DNA of 64,000 nt from Paraburkholderia aspalathi (GTDB lineage Bacteria > Pseudomonadota > Gammaproteobacteria > Burkholderiales > Burkholderiaceae), in the NCBI RefSeq assembly GCF_900116445.1, contig NZ_FPBH01000012.1:62001-126000 (forward strand), given 5' to 3'. The notes under the pieces were generated by a model. It was not told the DNA's origin. It was given only the letters and a program-made list of their open reading frames with translations, and made no database searches. The position numbers were made by a program, and so were the translations under genes. Of this stretch, positions 8,213-16,653 are shown one piece after another. How positions within the stretch are numbered: the stretch's first letter is position 1; each line of letters starts with the position of its first letter.

Positions 8213-8665
8213 ATGAGATTTGTAAAGATCGTGCTGGCCGTGTCGGCTCTTTTGCCGCTCGCGTCGTATGCGGCGTTGGGTGGGGCACCGGGTGCGGGTT
8301 CGGCCCCGAAGTCCTTGCTCCAATCGGCAGCGCCCACTTCCCCTTCTGCTTCAACCACGGCCTATACCGTGCGCGAGTCACATGACACCGACGGCGTCAG
8401 GATTCGCGAATACGTGCTGCCTACCAATGTCGTATTTGCCGTCTCGTGGCAAGGGCCGGTGCGCCCCGACATGGTTGCACTACTCGGTAGCTATTTTCCG
8501 AACGCTGTCGCCGCCGGTGCGGGCCGCGCGCGCGGCACCGGTCCGTTGATCGAACGCAATGGCGATTTTCAGATCGAGTCGGCAGGCAGGGCAGGAAACT
8601 TCTTCGGCAAGGCCGTTCTGCCGCGCCTCGTCCCCGCGAATGTTCGTGTTGACGATCTGCAGTAA
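8213..8665 (+). CDS. DUF2844 family exported protein, copy 2
   Basis: A 150-residue paralogue of the protein at 6196-6678. It has a signal peptide (MRFVKIVLAVSALLPLASYA) followed by ALGGAPG, a short low-complexity spacer and the conserved domain (YTVRESHDTDGVRIREYV; VVFAVSWQGPVRPDMVALLG; SYFP; FQIESAGRAGNFFGKAVLP). The start at 8213 is chosen by signal-peptide alignment with copy 1; a longer frame from 8183 would read through the hairpin. It lies 33 nt upstream of the second DUF3443 gene. Function unknown. Confidence 0.85.
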   Translation: MRFVKIVLAVSALLPLASYAALGGAPGAGSAPKSLLQSAAPTSPSASTTAYTVRESHDTDGVRIREYVLPTNVVFAVSWQGPVRPDMVALLGSYFPNAVAAGAGRARGTGPLIERNGDFQIESAGRAGNFFGKAVLPRLVPANVRVDDLQ

Positions 8666-8698
8666 CACGGCACATCGATCTCACGGAACACAAGAAAC

Positions 8699-10156
8699 AT
8701 GACAACCCTCAATAAGAAACTTTGCTTCGCGTTGCTAACGGCTAGCTTGGCTCTATCAGCATGCGGCGGTGGCGGTGGCGACGAAGGCAATTCGGACGCG
8801 ACTAAAGACAACGATAAGCCGGCGACGCCGACGCCGAGTCCTACGCCTTCGCCGAGTCCGAGTCCGAGTCCGAGTCCTACGCCTTCGCCGAGTCCGAGTC
8901 CGACACCGACACCGACGCCGAGTCCGACACCGACTCCGACTCCGACTCCGACTCCGACTCCGACTCCGACTCCGACACCCACTCCGACTCCGACTCCGAC
9001 TCCGACTCCGACACCGACTCCGACTCCGGTCACCGACGTCAACACGGTCCCGATCATCGTCGATCGGACGATGGGCCAAACCAACATGCTTTACGTGAGC
9101 GCAACCATATGCCTCCCCGGCTCACAAGGAAGCACGCAATGCTCCACCGTCGATCACATGTTGCTCGATACCGGTTCGATTGGCGTGCGCGTGATGGCCA
9201 GTGCCTTGGATTCCACGCTCGCCTCCCGATTGCCAGCACAGACTGGGGCTACGGACGACCCGACCGGTGGTGCGCCAATCGCCCAATGTGCGCCGTTCGC
9301 CTCCGGCTATACGTGGGGGCCGGTCAAACGGGCTGACGTGGCAATCGGCGGCAAGACGGCCGGCAACCTGCCGATCCAGGTGATCGGCGAGAGCGCATAT
9401 GCCACCGGACTCGCGAGCTGCGTCCCGCGCGGCGGCACTGACTTGAGCACGGTTGCCGAGCTCGGTGCAAACGGTGTGATCGGCATCGGCCATAGGGCGC
9501 GCGACTTCCCTAGCGCTGCGCAGTCCGCCTCTCCGGCGTACTACTACTATTGCGTGTCTCCGTCTTCGTGCACTAGAACGCGCGTACCGCTCGACACGCA
9601 AGTCATGAATCCGGTAGCCAACTTCACTTCGGACAACAACGGCACAATCATCCGCTTGCCGGCGTTGCCCTCCGACGGTCAAGCCACGGCCACGGGAGAA
9701 CTGGTGTTCGGCGTCGGCACGCGTCAAAACAATGTGCTGCCGTCGACGGCGAATGTCGTACCTGTGGACCAGACGGGTTTCTTCACGACCATTTACAAGG
9801 GCAAATCGTTCGTCCAAAGCGCGATCGATAGCGGTTCAGGCGCGAACTTCTTCCAGGACAGCACTATTCCGGTAAACAAATATTCGTTGATGTACATACC
9901 AACGTCCGCGCTTAGCCTGACCGCCGCGCTCAAACCGAGCAATGGGTCAGCTACATCCGTGGCGGCGTCGTTCCAAGTGGGTAATGCGATGAACCTGATG
10001 GCCAGTCAGTACGCCGCTTTTGACAGTCTGGGGGCCTATCAGACTCTCTCCAATTACTTCCTGTGGGGCCTACCGTTCTTCTTCGGCCGTAGTGTATATA
10101 CCGTGCTCGAAGGCGCCAAGATCGGTACGCAGACTGGGCCGTTCGTCGCCTTCTGA
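8699..10156 (+). CDS. DUF3443 family lipoprotein with Thr/Ser-Pro stalk and pepsin-like landmarks, copy 2
   Basis: A 485-residue paralogue of the protein at 6703-8025. After the lipobox (LALSAC, Cys22) and a short acidic linker, residues 43-110 are an uninterrupted (T/S)P dipeptide repeat, absent from copy 1. This is a rigid stalk that could hold the domain away from the membrane. The domain repeats the pepsin-like markers: HMLLDTGSIGVR (Asp157), NGVIGIGH (259-266), GTIIRLP, GELVFGVG, SAIDSGSGANFF (Asp377) and WGLPFFFGRSVYTVL...KIG. The gene ends 34 nt before a strong terminator. Inferred role: a stalked envelope aspartic-protease-fold protein. Confidence 0.85.
   Translation: MTTLNKKLCFALLTASLALSACGGGGGDEGNSDATKDNDKPATPTPSPTPSPSPSPSPSPTPSPSPSPTPTPTPSPTPTPTPTPTPTPTPTPTPTPTPTPTPTPTPTPTPVTDVNTVPIIVDRTMGQTNMLYVSATICLPGSQGSTQCSTVDHMLLDTGSIGVRVMASALDSTLASRLPAQTGATDDPTGGAPIAQCAPFASGYTWGPVKRADVAIGGKTAGNLPIQVIGESAYATGLASCVPRGGTDLSTVAELGANGVIGIGHRARDFPSAAQSASPAYYYYCVSPSSCTRTRVPLDTQVMNPVANFTSDNNGTIIRLPALPSDGQATATGELVFGVGTRQNNVLPSTANVVPVDQTGFFTTIYKGKSFVQSAIDSGSGANFFQDSTIPVNKYSLMYIPTSALSLTAALKPSNGSATSVAASFQVGNAMNLMASQYAAFDSLGAYQTLSNYFLWGLPFFFGRSVYTVLEGAKIGTQTGPFVAF
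8825..9028 (+). repeat. Hexanucleotide-type array encoding a 68-residue (T/S)P stalk
   Basis: Imperfect tandem CCGACT/CCGAGT/CCGACA units cover 8825-9028 inside the second DUF3443 gene. Because the unit is a multiple of three, slippage would change stalk length without breaking the frame. The same array makes an artefactual Val-Gly frame on the opposite strand. Confidence 0.9.
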
Positions 10157-10190
10157 CAATCGGCTGCAGCACGGACGTCGTGTACAAAGA

Positions 10191-10224
10191 AGAGGCCGGC
10201 GCCGCGAGGCGCCGGCCTCTTTTC
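10191..10224 (+). terminator. Rho-independent terminator after the second DUF3443 gene
   Basis: A perfect 13-bp stem (AGAGGCCGGCGCC, 10191-10203, with GGCGCCGGCCTCT, 10208-10220) has a GCGA tetraloop and is followed by TTTTCTTG. It lies 34 nt after the stop codon of the lipoprotein gene. Confidence 0.92.
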
Positions 10225-10431
10225 TTGCTACCACTCCCGCCGAATCCCACACCGCGATATCCACGCTCGCGTTCGATAAACCTCATGCGCTGCCCGTCAC
10301 CACGCGCAGCGTGAGCAGAGCACGCCCATGCACAACGGCGCAGCGACCATGCACCGCAGACGCCCGCTGGCCGATCAACACGCTTCGTTGCGGCGCGGCA
10401 CGCACCTGAACGAGGCGCACGCCCCGCTCCT

Positions 10432-10446
10432 GCACCAATTTTGCGC
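10432..10446. promoter_or_regulatory. Candidate NtrC-binding site upstream of urtA
   Basis: GCACCAATTTTGCGC follows the NtrC pattern GCAC-N7-GTGC with one change. It lies about 78 nt upstream of the sigma54 -24 element at 10524. A near-identical sequence (GCACCAATCCGGCGC) lies upstream of the second sigma54 promoter at 17680. Confidence 0.5.
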
Positions 10447-10523
10447 CGCGTTGCGCATAACTTAGGCGGCACATCACCGCCTCACAGCACGGCATCCGTG
10501 GACTTCAAGTCGAAATTACTACA

Positions 10524-10539
10524 TGGCATGTGCCTTGCA
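10524..10539 (+). promoter_or_regulatory. Sigma54 promoter for the urea transporter operon
   Basis: TGGCATGTGCCTTGCA has GG (-24) and GC (-12) separated by exactly 10 nt and matches the consensus TGGCAY-N5-TTGCW. It is 88 nt upstream of the urtA start. Urea transport under NtrC/RpoN nitrogen control is known in proteobacteria. Confidence 0.7.
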
Positions 10540-10627
10540 GTACACAAGCGGCAAGTCATGCGGGATAAGCCCTGCTGGCTGAAATCGACACCCATAAACA
10601 TTCACCATCAATGGCAAGGGGAAATAC

Positions 10628-11926
10628 ATGAAACGTCGTAGTCTGTTGAAGTTCGGCTCCATGTCGGGCGCATTGGCGCTTGCAGGTCAGGTTCCGTTTG
10701 CTCAGGCGCAATCGGGCAGCGGTCCGATCAAAGTAGGCGTTCTACATTCCCTCTCCGGCACGATGGCGATCTCGGAGACATCGCTCAAAGACACCGCGCT
10801 GATGACCATCGCGGACATCAACAAGAACGGCGGCGTCATGGGCCGCCAACTGCAGCCGGTGGTCGTGGATCCGGCGTCGAACTGGCCGCTGTTCGCCGAA
10901 AAAGCGCGTCAACTGATCACCCAGGAAAAGTGCGCGGTCGTGTTCGGCTGCTGGACGTCGGTGTCGCGCAAGTCGGTGCTGCCGGTGTTCGAAGAACTGA
11001 ACGGCCTGCTGTTCTATCCGGTGCAGTACGAAGGCGAAGAAATGTCGCGCAACGTGTTCTACACGGGCGCCGCGCCGAATCAACAAGCGATTCCGGCAAC
11101 CGAATACCTGATGAGCGCGGAAGGTGGCGGCGCCAAGCGCTTCTTCCTGCTGGGCACCGACTATGTGTACCCCCGCACGACCAACAAGATCCTGCGCGCG
11201 TTCCTCAAGTCGAAAGGCGTGCAGGAAGCCGATATCCAGGAGGTCTACACGCCGTTCGGCCACAGCGACTATCAGACCATCGTCGCGAACATCAAGACCT
11301 TCTCGCAGGGCGGCAAGACCGCGGTGATCTCGACCGTCAACGGCGACTCGAACGTGCCGTTCTACAAGGAACTGGGTAACCAGGGGCTGAAGGCGTCCGA
11401 CGTGCCGGTCGTCGCGTTCTCGGTCGGCGAAGAAGAACTGCGCGGCATCGATACGAAACCGCTGGTCGGCAATCTCGCGGCATGGAACTACTTCATGTCG
11501 CTTCGCAACCCGGCCAACGAGAAGTTCAAGAAGCAATGGGCGGCATGGGTCAAGGACAACAACCTGCCGGGCGGCACCAAGCGCGTGACGAATGACCCGA
11601 TGGAAGCGACGTTCGTCGGCATCCATATGTGGAAGCAGGCCGTCGAAAAAGCGAAGAGCACGGACGTGGACAAGGTGCGCGCGGCGATGGTCGGCCAGAC
11701 GTTTGCGGCGCCGTCGGGTTTCACGCTCGAAATGGACGGCAATCACCATCTGCACAAGCCGGTGATGATCGGCGAAGTGCGTGCCGACGGCCAGTTCAAC
11801 GTGGTGTGGCGTACCAAGACCGCGGTTCGCGCGCAACCGTGGAGCCCATTCATTGCCGGCAATTCGAGCAAGCCGGATGTGGTCAGTTCGATTCCGGCAT
11901 TCCTGAAGCGCTCGCGAGTCGCCTGA
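10628..11926 (+). CDS. urtA: Urea ABC transporter substrate-binding protein UrtA
   Basis: Periplasmic urea-binding protein of 432 residues, the usual UrtA length. An N-terminal twin Arg (MKRRSLLKFG) with a moderately hydrophobic stretch ending near AQA suggests export, possibly by Tat. The core begins IKVGVLHSLSGTMAISET and keeps the UrtA-typical FGCWTSVSRKSVLPVFEE and LLFYPVQYEGEEMSRNVFY blocks. It is the first gene of urtABCDE and is followed by a 144-nt gap with a strong inverted repeat, which may raise its mRNA level relative to the membrane genes. A sigma54 promoter and an NtrC-like site lie upstream. Confidence 0.96.
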   Translation: MKRRSLLKFGSMSGALALAGQVPFAQAQSGSGPIKVGVLHSLSGTMAISETSLKDTALMTIADINKNGGVMGRQLQPVVVDPASNWPLFAEKARQLITQEKCAVVFGCWTSVSRKSVLPVFEELNGLLFYPVQYEGEEMSRNVFYTGAAPNQQAIPATEYLMSAEGGGAKRFFLLGTDYVYPRTTNKILRAFLKSKGVQEADIQEVYTPFGHSDYQTIVANIKTFSQGGKTAVISTVNGDSNVPFYKELGNQGLKASDVPVVAFSVGEEELRGIDTKPLVGNLAAWNYFMSLRNPANEKFKKQWAAWVKDNNLPGGTKRVTNDPMEATFVGIHMWKQAVEKAKSTDVDKVRAAMVGQTFAAPSGFTLEMDGNHHLHKPVMIGEVRADGQFNVVWRTKTAVRAQPWSPFIAGNSSKPDVVSSIPAFLKRSRVA

Positions 11927-11948
11927 GCCTGAGTCTGAACCTTCTGGG

Positions 11949-11975
11949 CAGAGCCGGAACTGAACCACGGCTCTG
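11949..11975 (+). other. Intercistronic inverted repeat between urtA and urtB
   Basis: CAGAGCCG (11949-11956) and CGGCTCTG (11968-11975) form a perfect 8-bp stem with an 11-nt loop and no U-tract. Such hairpins after a binding-protein gene often protect its mRNA or cause partial termination; the role here is inferred. Confidence 0.5.
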
Positions 11976-12070
11976 TCCGGCAGGACACTGCAAGACGCAA
12001 GACAACGGCGTGGCACCGGTGCATCACCTCGATGCCGCGCCGCCTCGCCGGTTTTTCTTCAAAGGCCATC

Positions 12071-13696
12071 ATGGCGTTTTCATTTCCGAAATTCGCACGA
12101 CGTAGCATCGGCGGCCTTGCGCTCGCGCTTATCGTTAGCGCGCCGCTTGCCGCCTTCGCGCTCGCTCCGGCCGATGTCGCGCCGCTCGCCGGTGACGACT
12201 TCGACGCGAAATCCGCGGCAATCGACAAACTGATTGCCAACCACGACAAAGAATCGCTTGCGGTGCTCAAAGCCCTGTCCGAAGACAGCGCGCTCGCCAC
12301 CGATTCCGGCGCAGTGCTGCTGCAAGACGGCGACACGGCACGCGATGCCGTCACTGGTAAAACGGTCGCCGCGGGCGACGCGCAACCGGTCACTCTGAAC
12401 AACCTGCTGCGCTCGAAAGTAGCGGGCGCACTCTCGGGTCTGCAACTCGATTCGCCCGATGCAGCGACGCGCGACGCCGCCGTCACCGCACTGCTGCAAA
12501 ACCCGGATCCGTCGATCAAACCGCTCGTCGATGCGGCACGTGCAAAGGAAACCGACCCGGCGCTGAAGAAGCGCCTCGACACGCTGTGGGCAATGACCGC
12601 GTTGCACGACGCCGACCCGGCCAAGCGCCTCGAAGCCGTGCAACTGGTCGCCGCACGGCACGATCTCGACATGAACGAACTGCTGCGTCCGCTCGTCGCG
12701 AAGAAGCCGGACGGCACCTTCAATGAAGTGGACGATCGCGTGCGATCCGCCGCGCAAAGCGGCATCGACGAACTCGATTCGATCCAGCGCCGCAGCCAGA
12801 TCGCGGGCACGTTGTTCGCAGGCTTGTCGCTCGGCAGCGTGCTGCTGCTCGCCGCATTGGGTCTCGCAATCACGTACGGGCTGATCGGCGTGATCAACAT
12901 GGCGCACGGCGAATTCCTGATGATCGGCGCTTACGCCACCTACGTCGTCCAGAACCTGTTCCAGCGCTTTGCGCCCGGTGCGTTCGACTGGTATCCGCTG
13001 CTGGCCGTGCCGGCGTCTTTCGCTGCAGCCGGACTCGTCGGCATCGTGCTCGAACGGCTGGTGTTGAAGCATTTGTACGGCCGTCCACTCGAAACCTTGC
13101 TGACCACCTTCGGTGTCAGCCTGATTCTGATTCAGGCGACACGTATGGTGTTCGGCGCGCAGAACGTGCAGGTGATCAACCCGGCCTGGATGAGCGGTGG
13201 CGTGACCGTGCTGCCCAATCTGATCCTGCCGTACAACCGGCTGGCGATTCTGGCGTTCTCGCTGATCGTCGTCGGGATTGCGTGGGCTGTCCTGACTAAA
13301 ACTCGCCTGGGTCTGTTCGTGCGCGCCGTCACGCAAAACCGGCGGATGGCAGCATGCGTCGGTGTGAAGACCGCGCGTGTCGATTCGTATGCGTTCGCGT
13401 TCGGCGCAGGCATTGCCGGCCTGGGTGGCTGTGCGCTGTCGCAGATCGGCAATGTAGGCCCGGATCTCGGCCAGAGCTACATCATCGATTCGTTCATGGC
13501 CGTCGTGCTCGGCGGCGTCGGTCAACTCGCCGGCACGGTGATCGGCGGCTTCGGTCTCGGGTTGATCAGCAAGGCGATCGAGCCGTTCTGGGGTGCTGTG
13601 CTCGCCAAGATCGCGGTGCTCGTGCTGATCGTGCTGTTCATCCAGAAGCGTCCGCAGGGCATGTTCGCCCTCAAGGGCCGCAGCGCGGAGGCATGA
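12071..13696 (+). CDS. urtB: Urea ABC transporter permease UrtB
   Basis: A 541-residue permease in two parts: an N-terminal signal segment and exported region of about 240 residues (ADVAPLAGDDFDAKSAAIDK onward, helical, with several DPxxKxRLD-like elements), then a LivH-type permease domain with about eight membrane segments (ITYGLIGVINMAHGEFLMIG; AVVLGGVGQLAGTVIGG). This long N-terminal extension is normal for UrtB. I chose ATG 12071, preceded by AAAGG, over the ATG at 12032, which has no ribosome-binding site. The next gene, urtC, starts 1 nt after the stop. Confidence 0.94.
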   Translation: MAFSFPKFARRSIGGLALALIVSAPLAAFALAPADVAPLAGDDFDAKSAAIDKLIANHDKESLAVLKALSEDSALATDSGAVLLQDGDTARDAVTGKTVAAGDAQPVTLNNLLRSKVAGALSGLQLDSPDAATRDAAVTALLQNPDPSIKPLVDAARAKETDPALKKRLDTLWAMTALHDADPAKRLEAVQLVAARHDLDMNELLRPLVAKKPDGTFNEVDDRVRSAAQSGIDELDSIQRRSQIAGTLFAGLSLGSVLLLAALGLAITYGLIGVINMAHGEFLMIGAYATYVVQNLFQRFAPGAFDWYPLLAVPASFAAAGLVGIVLERLVLKHLYGRPLETLLTTFGVSLILIQATRMVFGAQNVQVINPAWMSGGVTVLPNLILPYNRLAILAFSLIVVGIAWAVLTKTRLGLFVRAVTQNRRMAACVGVKTARVDSYAFAFGAGIAGLGGCALSQIGNVGPDLGQSYIIDSFMAVVLGGVGQLAGTVIGGFGLGLISKAIEPFWGAVLAKIAVLVLIVLFIQKRPQGMFALKGRSAEA

Positions 13697-13697
13697 G

Positions 13698-14882
13698 ATG
13701 ACATCGGCTACCTCTTCGGCTCACGTCGGCTCGGCGAGCAGTGGCGCTGTTGCCGGACGCGAAGCGCAGTCCGGCTTCGCGCTCGGCTTGCCGCCGCGTC
13801 CCGCACTGCTGTCACGCCGCGCGTGGCTCGCGCTGATCGCACTGATCATCGTGTTCGGTCTCGGCGTGCCGTTCGCTACGCTGGTGGTCCCGGAGACAAG
13901 CGCGTTCCATCTGTCCGCGTACGCGATGACGATCACCGGCAAGTTCATGTGCTACGCAATCGCCGCGCTGGCACTCGATCTCGTGTGGGGCTATTGCGGC
14001 ATTCTGAGCCTGGGACACGCGTTGTTCTTTGCATTGGGCGGTTACGCGATCGGCATGTACCTGATGCGCTCGATCGGCCACGAAGGCAAATACGGCAGCG
14101 ACCTGCCCGACTTCATGGTGTTTCTCGACTGGCACCAACTGCCGTGGTACTGGCAAGGCACGCAGCATCTCGGCTATGCGCTGCTGCTGGTGGTACTGGT
14201 GCCGGCGGTGGTCGCCTGGGTATTCGGCTTCTTCACGTTCCGCTCGCGGGTGAAGGGCGTGTACCTGTCGATCATCACGCAGGCGATGACGTTTGCCGCC
14301 ATGCTGCTGTTCTACCGCAATGAAACAGGTTTCGGTGGCAACAACGGCTTTACCGATTTCAAACGTATCGGTGGTTTTCCGATTACGCATCCGGGCACGC
14401 GCACCGCCCTTCTGCTGATCACGTTTGCAGTGTTGATCCTGGCTTTCATCGGCGCGCGGGCAATCGTCACGTCGAAGCTCGGCCGTGTGGTCACTGCGGT
14501 GCGTGATGGCGAAACGCGTTTGATGTTCCTCGGCTACAGCCCGCTCGCGTACAAGCTGTTCGTGTGGACCGTCTCCGCTGTTTTGTGCGGGATTGCTGGC
14601 GCCTTGTATGTGCCGCAGGTCGGCATCATCAACCCGGGCGAGATGTCGCCGGGCAACTCGATCGAGATGGCAATCTGGGTTGCGGTGGGTGGACGCGGCA
14701 CGTTGATCGGACCGATCATCGGCGCGTTCGCGGTGAATGGCGCGAAGAGCTTCTTTACCGCGAACTTCCCTGAATACTGGCTGTTCTTTCTTGGTCTGAT
14801 TTTCGTGCTGGTCCCGCTGTTGTTGCCGAACGGCATCATGGGGCTGATCGAAATGGTCACGCGCAAGAGGAACCGCTCATGA
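13698..14882 (+). CDS. urtC: Urea ABC transporter permease UrtC
   Basis: A 394-residue LivM-type permease that pairs with UrtB. After a non-conserved Ser/Ala-rich cytoplasmic start come about nine membrane segments. Conserved blocks are DLVWGYCGILSLGHALFFALG and the EAA-like loop VVTAVRDGETRLMFLGY, with ALYVPQVGIINPGEMSPGNS specific to UrtC. It ends in a 4-nt ATGA overlap with urtD. Confidence 0.95.
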   Translation: MTSATSSAHVGSASSGAVAGREAQSGFALGLPPRPALLSRRAWLALIALIIVFGLGVPFATLVVPETSAFHLSAYAMTITGKFMCYAIAALALDLVWGYCGILSLGHALFFALGGYAIGMYLMRSIGHEGKYGSDLPDFMVFLDWHQLPWYWQGTQHLGYALLLVVLVPAVVAWVFGFFTFRSRVKGVYLSIITQAMTFAAMLLFYRNETGFGGNNGFTDFKRIGGFPITHPGTRTALLLITFAVLILAFIGARAIVTSKLGRVVTAVRDGETRLMFLGYSPLAYKLFVWTVSAVLCGIAGALYVPQVGIINPGEMSPGNSIEMAIWVAVGGRGTLIGPIIGAFAVNGAKSFFTANFPEYWLFFLGLIFVLVPLLLPNGIMGLIEMVTRKRNRS

Positions 14883-15742
14883 ACGAAAACCCGATGGTTC
14901 CTGATCTTGCATTGCCCGAAGAGCCTGCTGAACGGTCGCTGAGCGGTGTCGCGAGCATGGGGCACGCGGTGGTGCCGGGCGAGATCGATATTTCGCACGG
15001 GACGATTCTGTACCTTGACGACGTGACCGTGAGTTTCGATGGATTTCGCGCATTGAATGCGCTGACGTTATCGATCAACGCGGGTGAATTGCGCTGCATC
15101 ATCGGGCCGAATGGGGCCGGCAAGACGACGATGATGGATGTCATCACCGGGAAGACCGAGCCGGATTCCGGCAAGGTTTTTCTGGGGCAGTCGATTGATC
15201 TGACGCGGATGAATGAGCCTTCTATTGCGCGCGCCGGGATTGGGCGCAAGTTTCAGAAGCCTACTGTTTTTGAACAGCATCCGGTGTGGGAGAACCTTGA
15301 GTTGGCCATGAAGGCCGACAAGGGATGGTGGGCATCTCTGCGTGCGCGATTGGATCGTGAGGCGCAAGCGCGGATTGAAGAAACGCTGGCCTTGATTGGC
15401 TTGGAGAGCGAAGCGCGGCGGCTGGCCGGTGAGTTGTCGCACGGACAGAAACAGCGGCTCGAGATCGGCATGTTGCTGATGCAAAAACCGGCGTTGCTGT
15501 TGCTCGACGAGCCTGCAGCAGGCATGACCGATGACGAGACCATGCAATTGGCTGAACTGCTCAATCATTTGCGCGGGAGTTGTTCGATGATGGTTGTCGA
15601 ACACGATATGGAGTTTGTCGCGGCGCTGTCGGGTGAGAAGGGCAAGGTCACGGTGATGGCCGAAGGGCGAGTGCTCGCCCACGGCACGCTTGACGAGGTG
15701 AAGAGAGATGAGACGGTGATCGAGTCTTATCTCGGGCGGTAA
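14879..15742 (+). CDS. urtD: Urea ABC transporter ATP-binding protein UrtD
   Basis: A 287-residue LivG-type ATPase. Walker A is GPNGAGKTT (76-84), the signature is ELSHGQKQRLEIGMLL and Walker B is LLLLDEPAAGM, followed by the switch His in VVEHDMEFV. The first 40 residues are a non-conserved extension, common in Burkholderiaceae UrtD. It overlaps urtC by 4 nt and is 56 nt before urtE. Confidence 0.95.
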   Translation: MNENPMVPDLALPEEPAERSLSGVASMGHAVVPGEIDISHGTILYLDDVTVSFDGFRALNALTLSINAGELRCIIGPNGAGKTTMMDVITGKTEPDSGKVFLGQSIDLTRMNEPSIARAGIGRKFQKPTVFEQHPVWENLELAMKADKGWWASLRARLDREAQARIEETLALIGLESEARRLAGELSHGQKQRLEIGMLLMQKPALLLLDEPAAGMTDDETMQLAELLNHLRGSCSMMVVEHDMEFVAALSGEKGKVTVMAEGRVLAHGTLDEVKRDETVIESYLGR

Positions 15743-15798
15743 CGGCCACAATCAAATCACGGCCGCAAAAAGCCACCAGAATTCAAGGATCGATCGAC

Positions 15799-16491
15799 AT
15801 GCTAGAAGTAGAAAACCTCAACCAGTACTACGGCGGCAGCCACATTCTTCGTGACGTGAAACTCACCGTGCCCGACGGCAAGCTCACCGTGCTGCTGGGT
15901 CGCAATGGCGTGGGCAAGACGACCTTGCTTCGATGCCTGATGGGCGTCGTCCAAACCAAGAGCGGCTCGATCGCCTGGCGCGGCGCACCGATCACCAAGC
16001 TGCCGACTTACTCACGTGTAGAAAAAGGCCTCGCCTATGTTCCCCAAGGCCGTGACATCTTCCCGCGGCTAACCGTCGAAGAAAATCTGTTGGTCGGTGC
16101 AGCCAGCAAAAAGGCCCCGAAGAAAATCCCGGATCGTATCTACGAACTCTTCCCCGTCCTGAAGGACATGCGCAGCCGCCGCGGCGGCGATCTCTCCGGC
16201 GGTCAGCAACAACAACTCGCAATTGGCCGCGCGCTGATGAGCGATCCACAGTTGCTGATCCTAGATGAACCCACCGAAGGCATCCAGCCGTCGATCATTC
16301 AGGACATTGGCCGCACGCTGCGTCAACTGGTCGAAGAAATGGGCATGACCGTGCTGCTCGTCGAACAGTATTACGACTTCGCCAAAGAGATCGCCGATCG
16401 GTATTGGGTGATGAGCCGCGGTGAAATCGTCGCGGGCGGCGAAGGCGCGAACATGGATACGGATGGCGTGCGCGCATTGATTGCCGTCTGA
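15799..16491 (+). CDS. urtE: Urea ABC transporter ATP-binding protein UrtE
   Basis: A 230-residue LivF-type ATPase, second ATPase of the urea importer. Walker A is GRNGVGKTT (34-42), the signature is LSGGQQQQLAIGRAL and Walker B is LLILDEPTEGIQPSII, the last typical of UrtE. It is the last urt gene; ureD follows after about 160 nt in the same direction. Confidence 0.96.
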   Translation: MLEVENLNQYYGGSHILRDVKLTVPDGKLTVLLGRNGVGKTTLLRCLMGVVQTKSGSIAWRGAPITKLPTYSRVEKGLAYVPQGRDIFPRLTVEENLLVGAASKKAPKKIPDRIYELFPVLKDMRSRRGGDLSGGQQQQLAIGRALMSDPQLLILDEPTEGIQPSIIQDIGRTLRQLVEEMGMTVLLVEQYYDFAKEIADRYWVMSRGEIVAGGEGANMDTDGVRALIAV

Positions 16492-16653
16492 GCGGCACAA
16501 GCAGTACAAACAGCGCAGCGTGCTATTCTCGCCGCATCCTGTGGCAACGCGGCTCGTCGTTGCCTAACGCGTGCGGGCACGCTGCGCATTGACGCGTCTG
16601 TTGCTGCGTCCGCTACTGTGCCCAATGCAGCTCCCAGCCGCTCATTCATTCGC

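Noticed and set aside
8825..9028. CRISPR-like repetitive appearance
   Set aside because: Units are contiguous hexamers without spacers and lie in a coding frame.
8569..9087. Minus-strand frame with a long Val-Gly repeat
   Set aside because: It is the reverse complement of the Thr-Pro array in the second DUF3443 gene, with no start or ribosome-binding support.
12080..13525. 481-codon open frame on the minus strand over urtB
   Set aside because: Same cause; urtB is clearly the real gene.
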